A DNA stretch of 64,000 bases from Variovorax paradoxus (GCF_902712855.1 NZ_LR743507.1:4140001-4204000), one strand, 5' to 3'. Counted from the stretch's first letter, positions 8,501 to 25,587 are shown. The notes: a model not told the origin generated them from the sequence alone. A program made the numbers and translations.

Positions 8501-10699
8501 GCGCGCCGCCAGGCCCAGCATGCGCTCGCTCCCGGCCAGCTCGCGCAGCGCCAGGGGCAGCTTGCGCCGCCAGTTGGGCTGCTCGCCCACCGTACCGGGC
8601 ATGTTGGCCTGCTCGACCATGCCGGCCACGTCCTCGAGCTGCACCATCATCAGCGCCGAAGGCGCGGCGGCGAGGTAGGCGTGCACCGCCTCCACGATGC
8701 GCGCGGACGGCAGGGCCTGCCCCGCGGCCTCGGCGATGTCCTCGCGGCTCAACAGCCCGAGCTGCTCCGAGGCCAGCATCAATTCGACGCGCTCCTGCGC
8801 GCGGTCGAGCAACTGCTTGTCGAACACGCGCTCGTCGGGAAACAGGCCGAGTTCCAGCCGCATGCGCAGGTCGTGCGCGGACCACCAGCCCGCGAAGGTC
8901 GCGAGGTCGTGCGTGCTCACCGCCACCAGCGCGGCGCCCGGATAGGCCTGCGGCGGCTTGAATCCGGCGGCCTCGTGCGGCAGCAGGCGCTCGAAGTACA
9001 GCAACCGGTAGGACAGCACGTCCGCGCGCGCCAGCGCCTCGCGCACCGAGTTCTCCACCGTGCCCAGGTCCTCGCCCACCACCATGCAACGGTGGCGATG
9101 GCTCTCGATGGCGACGATGGCGAGCATCTCTTCCAGCGGGTAGTACACGTAGGCGCCGTCGTGCGCACCACGCCCCGGCGGAATCCAGAACAGCCGCATG
9201 AGCCCCATGACGTGGTCGATGCGCAATGCGCCGGCGCCCTGCATGCCGGCACGCAAGGTCTGGATGAAGAAGCGGTAGCCGTCGGCGCGCAGGCTGTCGG
9301 GCCGCAGCGGCGGCAGGCCCCAGTTCTGGCCGGCGGGGTTGAACTCGTCCGGCGGCGCACCGATGCTCGCCCCCGCCGCGAGCACACGCTGCCCGGTCCA
9401 CGCATCGGAGCCTGCGCGGTCGACCGACACCGCCAGGTCCACGTACAGGCCCACGCCCATGCCGACCGCCTCGCAGCGCGCCGCCGCCCGCGCCAGCTGG
9501 CGCACGGCCTGCCACTGCAGGAACTGGTGGAACTGCACGCGCTGCGCGTGCTGCACGGCAAAGGCCGTGACCTCGGCCGAATCGGGGTCGCGGTAGGCCA
9601 CCGGCCACACGGGCCAGCCCCACAGCGCGGGGTCGCTGGCCAGGAAGTGCGCGTGCAGCGTCTCGAACAGCGCATGCTGCCGCAGCCCCTCGCCGCGCTC
9701 GGCCACGAAGGCGAGGAAGGCCAGGCCCGTCTCGTCCGCCTGCGCCAGCTCGGACAGGTGGCGCTCGCGGAAGTGCTCGAACAGCAGCTCGAGCACCTCG
9801 AACTTCGCCGCCGCCACGCCCGGCAGGTCGACCAGCGGCGCCGCACGCAGCGCCGCGAGCCGCGACTGGAACGCCGGCGAAAGCACCAGGTGCCGCGCCG
9901 GTTCGCAATCGGCAAAGCCGTCGACGGCTTCGACGTCGATGTACAGCACGTTGAGCTGCTGGCGCGACGACGGGCTGTAGGGGCTGGCATGCGCCGGATT
10001 GGCCGCGAACAGCGCGTGCAGCGGGTTCAGGCCCACGATGTCGGCGCCCTGCGCCGCCATGCGGACCACCAGTTCGTCGAGATCGCCGAAGTCGCCGATG
10101 CCCCAGTTGCGGGCCGAGCGCAGGCTGTACAGCTGCACCGCCGGGCCCCACACCCTGCCGCCGTCGCGCACGGCAGGCGGGCGATAGCAATGGCCCGGGG
10201 TGGCCAGCACCAGCGTCTCGCCCGGCAGGCCGTCGATGCGCAGCCTGTGGTAGCCGGACTCCAGCGCATGGGTCATGTGCAGCGTGCGCTCGCACAGCCA
10301 CACGCCGTCGCGCTCGGCGCGCGCCACCTCGTGCAGCGCCGCCGCATCGGCCTCGCCCTGCAAGGTGCGGCCGGCCTCGTCGGTCAGTTGCCAGCGCAGC
10401 GTCCGCATGGAAAGCGGCAGCCGCAGCGGCAGTTGCCATTCGCCGGCGCCCGTGGCCACCACGCGCACCGGCGGCAGCGCCTCGGCCCAGCGCGCGTGAT
10501 GCACGGCCTGCAGCGCGCGGTGCGCCTGCGCCACGTCGTCGATCTGCACGCCGAACTCGGCCAGCAGCGGCAGCAGGTTGCGCGGCGAGGCCTCGCGCCG
10601 GTTGCCGAAGGCATCGTTGTAGGCGGTGGCAATGCCGAAGTGCTCGCACAGCGACACCAGCACGCCCGCGGCGTCGTCGCGGAAGATCCCGTCGTTCAT
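5522..10699 (-). CDS. malQ-treY: fused 4-alpha-glucanotransferase / malto-oligosyltrehalose synthase
   Basis: One 1725-aa polypeptide joins two GH families. Residues ~1-740 are a MalQ-type amylomaltase (GH77), with nucleophile region ALRIDHVMGLMRLF and acid region VVGEDLGTV. From ~755 to the end it is a TreY (GH13), starting ATYRLQFHKDFGF, with DGLRIDHPDG and STHDNKRSEDVR. TreY turns the reducing end of maltodextrins into a trehalosyl unit. MalQ would re-lengthen short chains into TreY substrates. It is the last gene of the operon; the ATG at 10699 lies one base after the treZ stop. A GTG at 10708, nine bases after GGAGG, is an alternative start. No frameshift joins the halves, so the fusion is genuine. 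Confidence 0.95.
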   Translation of the reverse strand: MNDGIFRDDAAGVLVSLCEHFGIATAYNDAFGNRREASPRNLLPLLAEFGVQIDDVAQAHRALQAVHHARWAEALPPVRVVATGAGEWQLPLRLPLSMRTLRWQLTDEAGRTLQGEADAAALHEVARAERDGVWLCERTLHMTHALESGYHRLRIDGLPGETLVLATPGHCYRPPAVRDGGRVWGPAVQLYSLRSARNWGIGDFGDLDELVVRMAAQGADIVGLNPLHALFAANPAHASPYSPSSRQQLNVLYIDVEAVDGFADCEPARHLVLSPAFQSRLAALRAAPLVDLPGVAAAKFEVLELLFEHFRERHLSELAQADETGLAFLAFVAERGEGLRQHALFETLHAHFLASDPALWGWPVWPVAYRDPDSAEVTAFAVQHAQRVQFHQFLQWQAVRQLARAAARCEAVGMGVGLYVDLAVSVDRAGSDAWTGQRVLAAGASIGAPPDEFNPAGQNWGLPPLRPDSLRADGYRFFIQTLRAGMQGAGALRIDHVMGLMRLFWIPPGRGAHDGAYVYYPLEEMLAIVAIESHRHRCMVVGEDLGTVENSVREALARADVLSYRLLYFERLLPHEAAGFKPPQAYPGAALVAVSTHDLATFAGWWSAHDLRMRLELGLFPDERVFDKQLLDRAQERVELMLASEQLGLLSREDIAEAAGQALPSARIVEAVHAYLAAAPSALMMVQLEDVAGMVEQANMPGTVGEQPNWRRKLPLALRELAGSERMLGLAARLREARPSPRLRRDPSEPQALQARVPRATYRLQFHKDFGFDDAIRVLPYLAELGVSHVYCSPIQRARAGSMHGYDVVAHDEINPELGGEEGFSRFVAALQAHGMGQLLDMVPNHMGVFGADNAWWMDVLENGPASLYAQHFDIDWQPLNVELTGKVLLPVLGGHYGEVLASGELVLHFEPEQGAFALMYFDHRFPLAPERYPAVLSRALAQLDASADDAASLASIATAFGHLPGRDADEPEKRLERARDKELLKARLARLAQRHPSVAKALAMAVAELNLPTPEARDALHALIEAQAYRLAHWRMAADEINYRRFFDINDLAAVRMERDDVFEATQSFALDLAAAGKVDGLRIDHPDGLYDPARYFEKLQQGYARRAGLVLPGQDAQGRPARPLYVVAEKIAANDEEVPESWHVHGTTGYRFANVANGVLVDTTAAETIGHAWRRFTGETQGFHALSQAGRREVMRNALSSELNVLSSELLRIARADRGTRDYTLNALRRALADVAACMPVYRTYIVDSASEQDERFIAEATAAAERQSSDADRSVFGFVRRALRGEAVEGASPALAERVRRFAVRFQQFSAPVTAKGVEDTAFYRYFPLSSLNEVGGEPDRFGIEVDAFHALSADRARRWPHTMLATSTHDNKRSEDVRNRIDVLSEMPNDWVLALTRWHGLCRDTRRRLETPDAPSHADEYLLYQTLLGTLPPGGIDATTGPEFTERIWQYMQKAAREAKLRTRWTQPDADYEAALEGFVRGILSDLGEGGCLSDLQKLADRLSWFGAWNGLTLTLLKYASPGVPDLYQGSELVELSLVDPDNRRPVDYTVRQRRLRELRAMAGAADGEVLAKRVQALAAAPHDGRAKLWFIWRLLSLRRENPALFSEGGYEGLAAEGALARHVVAFERRLGSDAMLVVAGRLFVGLAPGAGTVPALAGGDTWRGTSVRLPADWAPGTVMENLLTGERITVDGEALQLSEALRHVPWAAFRRVEHTTRPSW

Positions 10700-10700
10700 G

Positions 10701-12544
10701 TCATGCACCGTGCGCATCCTCCAGCGTGACATGCACCGCACCGCTGTCCAGCCGCAAGGTGGCACCTTCCGCATGCGCGCCGTGGCTGTAAACGCCGGTG
10801 CCCGGCGTTGCCGCGACAGGCTCCGAAGGCGCTTCGCCGAAATGGGCCAGCATGTGCAGCCGGCCCGAGCCCAGGTCCCAGTGCACGCGCAGCGTGCCGT
10901 TCTCGCACAGGAAGATGCCGGCGCCGGCCGAACCCGCCAGGCGCGGCACGATCAGCCGCCGCCGCAGTGCCAGCAGCTGCTGCACTTCGCTGAACTGCTC
11001 GAAGTGCTTGCGCGCACCGCGCTCGCGCCAGTTGAGCTTGGACGCGAGGAAGGTCGACTCGGCGTTCGGATCGGGAATGCGCGCGCGCGCCGCTTCGTCG
11101 GCAAAGCCGGCAAAGCCGCCGAATTCCGAGCGACGCCCTTTGGACACCGCTTCCGCCAGCTCCGGCCCGAAGTCGCAGAAATACAGGAAGGGCGTGGACG
11201 CCGCGAACTCGTCGCCCATGAACAGCATCGGCACATGCGGTGACAGCAGCAGGCAGGCCATGGCCGCGCGCAGGCGCACCGGGTCGCCCAGCGCATGGAT
11301 GCGCTCGCCGAAGGCGCGGTTGCCGACTTGGTCGTGCGTCTGCAGGAACGACACGAAGGCCTGCGGCGGCAGCCGCGTGCTGGGCTCGCCGCGGCGTTCG
11401 CCGTTGCGGAAGACAGAGGGCTGGCCCTGGTAGATGAAGCCTTCGGCGAGCGCGCAGGCCAGCCGGCATACCGGGTCGTCGGCATAGTCGGCGTAGTAGC
11501 CGTCGCGCTCGCCGGTGGCCAGCACGTGCACCGCATGATGCAGGTCGTCGTTCCATTGCGCGGTGCCGGCCACCGGCAGGCCGTGGCCGTCGCGCGCGAG
11601 CATCGAGGCCTGGTTGGCATCGTTCTCCAGCACCAGGTGCACGTGGCGCTCCCGGCCCGGTCCGGCCGACAGCGCCTCGCGGATCTCCTGCACGATGTGC
11701 GGGTGCGAGCTGTCGCGCACCGCGTGGATGGCGTCCATGCGCAGGCCGTCGAAGCGGAACTCCTCCACCCAGTAGAGCGCGTTGTGCACGAAGAAGTCGC
11801 GCACGGTGCGCGCGCCCGGGCCGTCGAAGTTGATGGCCGAGCCCCACGGCGTGCGGTGCGCTGGGTTGAAGAACTCGGGGCAGTAACCGTGCAGGTAGTT
11901 GCCCTCGGGTCCGAAGTGGTTGTAGACCACGTCGAGCAGCACCATCAGCCCGAGGCCGTGCGCCGCGTCGACCAGCGCCTTGAGTTCGTCGGGCGTGCCG
12001 TAGGAGGCATCGGGCGCGAACTGCAGCACGCCGTCGTAGCCCCAGTTGCGTTTGCCCGGAAAGTCCGCGAGCGGCATCAGCTCCACCGCCGTCACGCCCA
12101 GTTCCGCCAGCTCCACGAGCCGCTCGCGCGCCGCGTCGAAGGTGCCTTCGGCGGTGAACGCACCCACGTGCAGCTCGTACACCACCGCCTCTTCCCACGG
12201 GCGGCCGCGCCATGCACCGTCTCGCCACGCGTAGCGGCACGGGTCGGTCACCACGCTCGGACCGTGAACGTCGCCGGGGTTGAAGCGCGAGGCGGGGTCG
12301 GGCACCGCGGTGCCGTCGGGCAGCTGGAACCGGTAGCCGTCGCCATGCGTCGCGCCGGCCAGGTCGAGCCGGTGCCAGCCGTCCGCGTCGCGGGCCATGG
12401 CGTGCGAGGCATGTTCGCCGCCCATCGGGCGGTGTTCGAGATGCACGATGTCCTGCGACGGTGCCCAGAGCGCGAAGGCGACGCCGCCGTCGTGCACGGT
12501 GGCACCGAAGGGCATCGCGTGCACGTGATGTTGCGAAGGTGTGT

Positions 12545-12548
<4 letters not shown>
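10701..12548 (-). CDS. treZ: malto-oligosyltrehalose trehalohydrolase
   Basis: A 615-aa GH13 enzyme that releases free trehalose from the maltooligosyl-trehalose made by TreY. An N-terminal CBM48-like beta domain (~10-100) carries GGVAFALWAPSQDIV. The barrel follows, with VVYELHVGAFT, the nucleophile in DGLRMDAIHAV, the acid in LVLENDANQ and the transition-state Asp in QTHDQVGNR. The ATG at 12548 overlaps the glgX stop by four bases (ATGA), a sign of translational coupling. The TreY partner starts one base after this gene's stop, so TreZ and TreY are made together. Length is normal for the family. Confidence 0.95.
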
Positions 12549-14704
<2,156 letters not shown>

Positions 14705-14739
14705 TCAGTGGCCGTCTGCGGCGCGGAGCTGGAAGCCTG

Positions 14740-15501
14740 TCAGCGGGGTGGCCGGTCGTCGAACCGGTGCGGTGCGGGTTGCTGGGACATGGGCGGCGGC
14801 GGAGGCGGTGCGAGCGGCTGGACCGGCGGGCGCATCGCCTGCCGCGGCCACCAGCGCTCGATCTGCGCCTTCGCCCAGTCCTTGCCTGCCAGGCCGAATG
14901 CCAGGGCCAAAGCAAAGACCACGCCTGCGAGGATCACCAGGAAGCTCTCGCGCACGATGTCGCCGCCGACCTTGATCTGGTCGAGCGCGATCAGGATCAC
15001 GAAGGCCATCACCGCGTACTGCGCGACCTTCGCGAACAGCATGGCGTCCTGCATCTTGACGCTGCGGAAGTAACTGCCCACAGCCTCGCCCACGAAGCGC
15101 GCGAAGTACGAGCCGAAGGCCAGCACCAGCAGCGCCACAAACACGTTGGGCACGAACCAGACGATGCGTCCCAGCAGGTCGGCGATGTAGCTCAGTCCCA
15201 TGCCGTTGAAGGCGATGAGCAGCGACGCCAGTATCACCAGCCAGTACGCCAGCACGCCGAACAGGCTGCAGGTGTCGCCCGCCCAGCCGCCCTGGCGCAG
15301 GAAGTTGTCGAGCCCGGCGCGCTCGGTGAGCACATTGAAGTTGATCGCGCGAAGCGCCTTGGTCACCGCGAAGCGCACCGCCTTCGCGACAAGCCAGCCG
15401 ACGACCACGACGACCACCGCGATCAGCAGGCGCGGGATGAACGCGCCGATCTGGTACAGGATGGCGCGCAGCGGCTCCAGGTGAATGCCGAAGTTTTCCA
15501 T
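14740..15501 (-). CDS. MscS-like membrane protein (conserved TM-helix repeat)
   Basis: A 253-aa integral membrane protein of the small MscS-related, CmpX-like type. Helices are visible at ~20-45 (LLIAVVVVVVGWLVAKAV), ~83-105, ~110-135, ~160-180 and ~185-205. The motif DIVRESFLVILAGVVFALA and the Gly-rich last helix match the conserved TM-helix repeat of this family. The cytoplasmic tail is Pro-rich (PPPPPPM). The large beta domain of full-length MscS is absent. It sits inside the trehalose/glucan operon, 54 bp after treS/mak and 35 bp before glgX, which suggests a link to osmotic stress. Gating is inferred, not shown. Confidence 0.85.
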   Translation of the reverse strand: MENFGIHLEPLRAILYQIGAFIPRLLIAVVVVVVGWLVAKAVRFAVTKALRAINFNVLTERAGLDNFLRQGGWAGDTCSLFGVLAYWLVILASLLIAFNGMGLSYIADLLGRIVWFVPNVFVALLVLAFGSYFARFVGEAVGSYFRSVKMQDAMLFAKVAQYAVMAFVILIALDQIKVGGDIVRESFLVILAGVVFALALAFGLAGKDWAKAQIERWWPRQAMRPPVQPLAPPPPPPMSQQPAPHRFDDRPPR

Positions 15502-15555
15502 GATGAGTTTCTTCCGAAGTGAGTGGCGAAGGCGGCCGGAGCCAGGCGGCCGGCG

Positions 15556-18897
<3,342 letters not shown>

Positions 18898-18909
18898 GGG
18901 TGGGCGGCC

Positions 18910-20957
<2,048 letters not shown>

Positions 20958-20961
<4 letters not shown>

Positions 20962-22850
20962 GGTGTCGGACGTTGCTCCAGGATCAGCGTCGAAAGCGGC
21001 GGCAGCGTGAGGCAAACGGACTGCATGCGCCCGTGAGAGCGCACCGGGGCGGCCTCCACGCCGCCGAGGTTGCCCCAGCCCGCGCCGCCGAACTCGGCCG
21101 CGTCGGTGTTGATGACTTCGCGCCAGAAACCGCCGGCGGGAACGCCCAGCACGAAGTTGGTGCGCGGCACCGGCGTCATGTTGCTCACCACCAGCAGCGG
21201 CGGGCTGCCGTCGCCGGCCTTGCGCAGGAAGGCGAACACACTGGTCTCGGCCTCGTCCGCGGCGAGCCACTCGAAGCCGGCGGCGGAAAAGTCGAGCTGG
21301 TGCAGCGCGGGCGATTCGCGGTACACGCGGTTGAGCTGCGCCACCAGCTTCTGCAGCCCGCCGTGATGGTGCTGTCCGGTGACCCACCATTCGAGTTCGC
21401 CGTCATGGGTCCATTCGCGGCGCTGGCCGAATTCGCCGCCCATGAAGAGCAGCTTCTTGCCGGGGTGCGCCCACATGAAGCCGAACAGCGCACGCAGGTT
21501 CGCGAACTGCTGCCAGCTGTCGCCGGGCATCTTGTTGATGAGCGAGCCCTTGCCGTGCACCACCTCGTCGTGCGAGAGCGGCAGCACGAAGTTCTCGTTG
21601 AAGGCATACACCAGCGAGAAGGTCAGCTTGTGGTGGTGGTACTTGCGATTGACCGGGTCTTCCTTCATGTAGTCGAGCGCGTCGTGCATCCAGCCCATGT
21701 TCCATTTCTCGCCGAAGCCCAGGCCGTCCATGTCGGTGGGGCGCGACACGCGCGGCCACGCGGTCGATTCCTCGGCCACGGTGAGCGTGTCGGGAAACTC
21801 GCGGTAGACGGCGCGGTTGAGCGTGCGCAGGAAGTCGATGGCCTCGAGGTTCTCGCGCCCGCCGTGGCGGTTGGGAATCCACTCGCCGTGATTCCGTGCG
21901 TAGTCGAGATAGAGCATGGAAGCCACCGCGTCCACGCGCAGGCCGTCCAGGTGGTACAGGTCGAGCCAGAACAGCCCCGACGACACCAGGAAGCTGCGGA
22001 CCTCCGAGCGGCCGTAGTTGAAGATGCTCGAATTCCACTCGGGGTGGAAACCCTGGCGCGGATCGGCATGCTCGTAGAGGTGCGTGCCGTCGAAGAAGGC
22101 CAGCCCGTGCTGGTCGGTCGGGAAGTGCGAAGGCACCCAGTCGAGCAGCACGCCGATGCCCTGCTGGTGCAGGTGGTCCACCAGGTACATGAAGTCCTGC
22201 GGCGTGCCGAAGCGCGAGGTGGGCGCGAAGTAGCCGGTGGTCTGGTAGCCCCACGAGCCGTAGAACGGATGCTCCGTCACCGGCATGAGCTCCACGTGGG
22301 TGAAGCCCATCTTGTTCACGTAGTCGGCGAGTTCGTGCGCCAGTTCGCGGTAGCCCAGGAACTGGCCGTCATGCCGCCGCCACGAGCCCATGTGCACTTC
22401 GTAGACCGACATCGGCGCATCGAGCGCGTTGCGCACGCCGCGCGTGGCCATCCACTCGTCGTCGTTCCACTCGTAGGAGAGTTCGCAGATGCGCGAGCCG
22501 GTGGCCGGCGGCAGTTCGGCGCTGAAGGCCACGGGATCGGCCTTGTCGACGGTGTACCCGCCGAAGCGCGAACGGATGCGGTACTTGTAGGTCTGGCCGA
22601 TGGCGGCGTTGGGCACGTGGCCCTGCCAGATGCCGGTGTCGTGGTCGGGCACCAGCGGGTCGGCGTCGCCCGACCAGTAGTTCCAGTCGCCCACGACCGA
22701 GACCGACTCGGCATTGGGCGCCCACACCGCGAAGCGGGCACCCCCGCCAGCCTGCGGGTGGCAGCCCAGCAGGTCGTACAGGCGGGCGTGTGTGCCCTCG
22801 TGAAAAAGATAGGCGTCTCGCTCGCCCGGGAGTGAATGGTTCAGAGGCAC
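20958..22850 (-). CDS. glgB: 1,4-alpha-glucan branching enzyme
   Basis: A ~630-aa GH13_9 enzyme that introduces alpha-1,6 branches. It has a CBM48 domain (RFAVWAPNAESVSVVGDWN), then the barrel with LDGLRVDAVASMLYLDY, the acid in TVAEESTAWP and PLSHDEVVHGK. I prefer the GTG at 22850, six bases after AAGGA. The frame stays open to a GTG at 22889, but the 13 extra codons are not G/C-ending, unlike the gene body. It is the first gene of the operon, translationally coupled to glgE. The DUF1488 gene ends 219 bp upstream, and I see no convincing sigma-70 promoter in that gap. Confidence 0.93.
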
Positions 22851-23069
22851 CGGCGTTCCTTGATAGAGAAAGCCAGATGCACGGCTCACACGGGGCGGTT
22901 CAAGGAACGCCTGCGTAGTTCGTCTGGCTAGACCGCAATTTGCGGGGGAGCCGGTGTGCCGCGGATACGGTCTGAAGCTACTCGCCTTGTCGGAGAGTTG
23001 CCCGTGTCCTTTCCACGTACCTTTCGTGACCGTTCGGTGGCATCCAGGCGACGCCGCCGTTTCGGCACG

Positions 23070-23336
23070 TCAGGCGTGCAGCGAGAAGTCTTCGAGGGTG
23101 AGCGTGATCGGCTGGCACGACGTGCTGCGGTAGCGGGCCACTGCGGCGGGCTCGATCGCATGGAAATGCTGGCGGCACGTCTCCAGCAGGCGGTCGCCCA
23201 TCTCGCGTGCACCGAATTCGTCGTGCAGCGTTTCCTCGGAGATCTGCGCGAGAACGCGCGGACCCGTGGGGCCCTCGGGATAAAAGGCGAAGCGAACGCA
23301 TGCGGTGTCGAAGCAATAGATGCCTTCGAAATTCAT
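23070..23336 (-). CDS. DUF1488-like small protein
   Basis: An 88-aa soluble protein that begins MNFEGIYCFDTACVRFAFY and ends QPITLTLEDFSLHA. The layout, a short beta-rich start, ISEETLHDEFG, then a helix around HFHAIEPAAVARYR, matches DUF1488, a family of unknown function. The start is supported by AAGGAG nine bases upstream. It is oriented like glgB but 219 bp away, so operon membership is uncertain. It is divergent from the lipoprotein hydrolase at 23544. Confidence 0.6.
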   Translation of the reverse strand: MNFEGIYCFDTACVRFAFYPEGPTGPRVLAQISEETLHDEFGAREMGDRLLETCRQHFHAIEPAAVARYRSTSCQPITLTLEDFSLHA

Positions 23337-23543
23337 CTGTCTGTCTCCTTGTTGCCCCTGCGGGGTCGGCGGCGATTCAGCGCGCAGGCGGAGCGGCCCA
23401 AGAGTGGACATCGCCGCGTGTGCATGCAGGACGCGTCCTACATCGGGCGAGCGGCGCGCCTGCACCCGGGCGAGGCTTCGGCCTCGATCCTGCCTCCGGG
23501 AAACGGCGAAGATCAGGCCTTCGAGACTCCGACACGCCGCACG

Positions 23544-25220
23544 ATGACCTCCCCCACTTCGCGCTTCGCCCCACTGTTCCCATGGCGCGCCGCCGCGTCC
23601 GTCATCGCCGCGGCGCTGTCGCTCACCGCCTGCAGCGGCGCCAGCGAAGCACAGCGCCAGGCCGCTGCCAGTGTGGTGCCGCCCACCGACTGCACCGCCT
23701 GGGTCGGTACCGACCGCAACGCCATGATGGGCGGCTACCTGCTGCCGCAGAAGTCGGCCGGCGTCGGCGCCAAGGTCTGCGTGCCGGTGCTCATGACGGC
23801 CAACCGCGCCCCCGCCGGCTATGCGGGTGGCGACTACCACATCGCCGAATTCACCGACGACAGGCTGAAGGCCCGCTGGCGCGCCTGCAAGGAAGACCCG
23901 GCCTGCTTCAAGCGCATCGACGCGCAGATGCAGCGCTGGCTGCCGCCGAACAAGGAGCGCGCCACGCGCTCGACCGGCACGGTCGATCCGTCGGGCAGGA
24001 TCGACCCGGACGGCCAGGTCGACCTGAAGCAGATCCGCCGGCCCGCCTTCTTCGCGAAGGCGCCGTACCGCGAAGGCATTGCCGAGGCCGACGCGCGCAC
24101 CTACATCGTCGAGTTCACCGCGCCGCGCGACACCTTCGAGCGCATCGACCTGAAGATGACCGGCGACATCAAGCTGCGCGGCTGGTACATCGAGGGCGCC
24201 GGCGTGGACGACGGCAAGGGCAGGAAGGTGCGCGCGCTGGCCATCATGGCGCCGGGCGGCGGGGGGCAGCTCACCGCGATCCAGCATCCCGACGAAGCGT
24301 CCTACCGAATCGACGAGAAGACGGGCAAGACCGTGCCCGTCAGCTTCCCCAACGCCACCACCGAGACCATGGGGCAGCGCTGGTGGCGCGAGAACCTGCA
24401 TGCGCTGAACCAGGCAGGCTTCGACGTGCTGGCCTACGACCGCCGCGGCGAGGGGCTGTCGGGCGGCTTCAGCGACACCAACACGCTGGAGCAAGGCGAG
24501 GACGTGTTCCGCGCGCTCGCCGCGCTGGAAAGCGGGCGCGGCCTGCGCATCCTCACGCCGACGGGCGAGCTGCTCGAAGGCGAGGCCACGCGCGGCCGTC
24601 TGCTGGCGGGCATGCCGGCCGGAGAGATTCCGCTGGTGCTCGGCGGCTACTCGCGCGGCTCGATGTCCACCGCCTGGGCCATGACCAGGAACTACGTGGC
24701 CCAGTGCAGCTTCGACATGCCCGAGCCCAGCTGCACGCCGCCGAAGAACATGCGCAACATCCGCGGCGCGATCCTGCTGTCGTCGTTCGCGAGCGGCGCG
24801 GGCTACGTGGGCGACTCGCCCGACCTGGCCGACCGCAACCTGTTCCTGGGCGGGATGGCGGCCGACCACCACATCGTGTTCTATCCGAACTCGTCCACCC
24901 TCGCGGGCATGGACCGCTGGCCCGCCGCGTTCTTCGGCAAAGGACTCTGGGACCGCGCCGAGACGCTCGAGGGCACCGTCGCCGCCTACAACCGCATCCG
25001 CGGCGTGAAGGAGATCGTGCTGGCGCGCGGGCCGCATTCGATCGAGACCTGGCCCGCATCCGACCGCGACTACCTGCGCCAGCGCATGGTGGTCTTCGCG
25101 AAGGCCGTGATCGTCGGCGGGCGCAGCATCTCTGGCGCCCGGCCATGGAAGGACTTCAAGTCGCTGGTGGCGACCACGCCGGATTCGTGGGAGCCCTCGT
25201 CGAAGCCGAAGGCGCCGTGA
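23544..25220 (+). CDS. lipoprotein-type alpha/beta hydrolase
   Basis: A 558-aa protein. Its N-terminus has a signal peptide ending in a lipobox (LTAC, Cys at ~32), so it is probably anchored in a membrane facing the periplasm. After an unrecognised ~190-residue region it shows an alpha/beta hydrolase fold: LAYDRRGEGLSGGF, nucleophile elbow GGYSRGS (serine near 369) and a likely catalytic histidine in ARGPHSIETWP near 497. The ATG at 23544 gives the complete signal peptide; the longer upstream frame is not coding. Substrate unknown. It is a monocistronic gene between divergent DUF1488 and a convergent small lipoprotein gene. Confidence 0.85.
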   Translation: MTSPTSRFAPLFPWRAAASVIAAALSLTACSGASEAQRQAAASVVPPTDCTAWVGTDRNAMMGGYLLPQKSAGVGAKVCVPVLMTANRAPAGYAGGDYHIAEFTDDRLKARWRACKEDPACFKRIDAQMQRWLPPNKERATRSTGTVDPSGRIDPDGQVDLKQIRRPAFFAKAPYREGIAEADARTYIVEFTAPRDTFERIDLKMTGDIKLRGWYIEGAGVDDGKGRKVRALAIMAPGGGGQLTAIQHPDEASYRIDEKTGKTVPVSFPNATTETMGQRWWRENLHALNQAGFDVLAYDRRGEGLSGGFSDTNTLEQGEDVFRALAALESGRGLRILTPTGELLEGEATRGRLLAGMPAGEIPLVLGGYSRGSMSTAWAMTRNYVAQCSFDMPEPSCTPPKNMRNIRGAILLSSFASGAGYVGDSPDLADRNLFLGGMAADHHIVFYPNSSTLAGMDRWPAAFFGKGLWDRAETLEGTVAAYNRIRGVKEIVLARGPHSIETWPASDRDYLRQRMVVFAKAVIVGGRSISGARPWKDFKSLVATTPDSWEPSSKPKAP

Positions 25221-25251
25221 TGCCGGCGCGACGCCGGCGCGATGCCGGCGT
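25219..25251. repeat. 11-bp tandem repeat, three copies, at hydrolase 3' end
   Basis: Three copies of a unit close to GATGCCGGCGC run across the stop codon of the hydrolase. Two adjacent copies form a perfect 7-bp stem (25222-25228 with 25232-25238, loop CGA). There is no T-run, so it is not a standard intrinsic terminator. It may still terminate or protect the mRNA. Confidence 0.55.
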
Positions 25252-25267
25252 GTGGCGTGATGCGCCC

Positions 25268-25453
25268 TCAGTATTTCCGAGGGTTGTCCGGCCTGCGGTC
25301 GAAGCGATCAGGCACGCCGTCGCCATCGCTGTCGCGGCCTCGCTCGTAGCGGTCGGGAACGCCGTTGCGGTCGCGGTCCCGGTTGCGGTGATGGTGATCG
25401 TGGGCGCACCCGGCGGCGACCACGGCAACGGCGCACAGCAGCGCGAGCTGCAT
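25268..25453 (-). CDS. small lipoprotein with DxDxDG calcium-loop repeats
   Basis: A 61-aa protein. The N-terminus (MQLALLCAVAVVAAGC) is a lipoprotein signal peptide with the lipid-accepting Cys at 16. It is followed by HDHHH and two Asp-rich segments, RDRDRNGVPD and RDSDGDGVPD. These resemble thrombospondin type-3 calcium-binding loops as found in OmpA-like proteins, so metal binding in the envelope is plausible. No strong ribosome-binding site is visible, and a TTG ten codons upstream is an alternative start. It converges with the hydrolase gene. Role unknown. Confidence 0.65.
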   Translation of the reverse strand: MQLALLCAVAVVAAGCAHDHHHRNRDRDRNGVPDRYERGRDSDGDGVPDRFDRRPDNPRKY

Positions 25454-25587
25454 CGGCCGGCTGGAGAACTTCGGAGATTTCAAGCGAGTGGGGCCGCTGG
25501 GCGGAAGAGTCTTGCAGGGCGTCCAGTGTCGGCAGCGCGGCTGAAGATTCGCTGAGCGTCGGCTGAAGGCCTCATGAAGGCCGCCGC

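Noticed and set aside
4931..10729. 1932-codon open frame on the plus strand
   Set aside because: It is antisense to the malQ::treY fusion, is Arg/His/Gln-rich with no domain, and arises because the GC-rich sense gene has few stop codons on the other strand.
23207..25555. 782-codon plus-strand frame overlapping the lipoprotein hydrolase
   Set aside because: It is a different frame of the same strand, Arg-rich, whereas the hydrolase frame shows lipobox and catalytic motifs.
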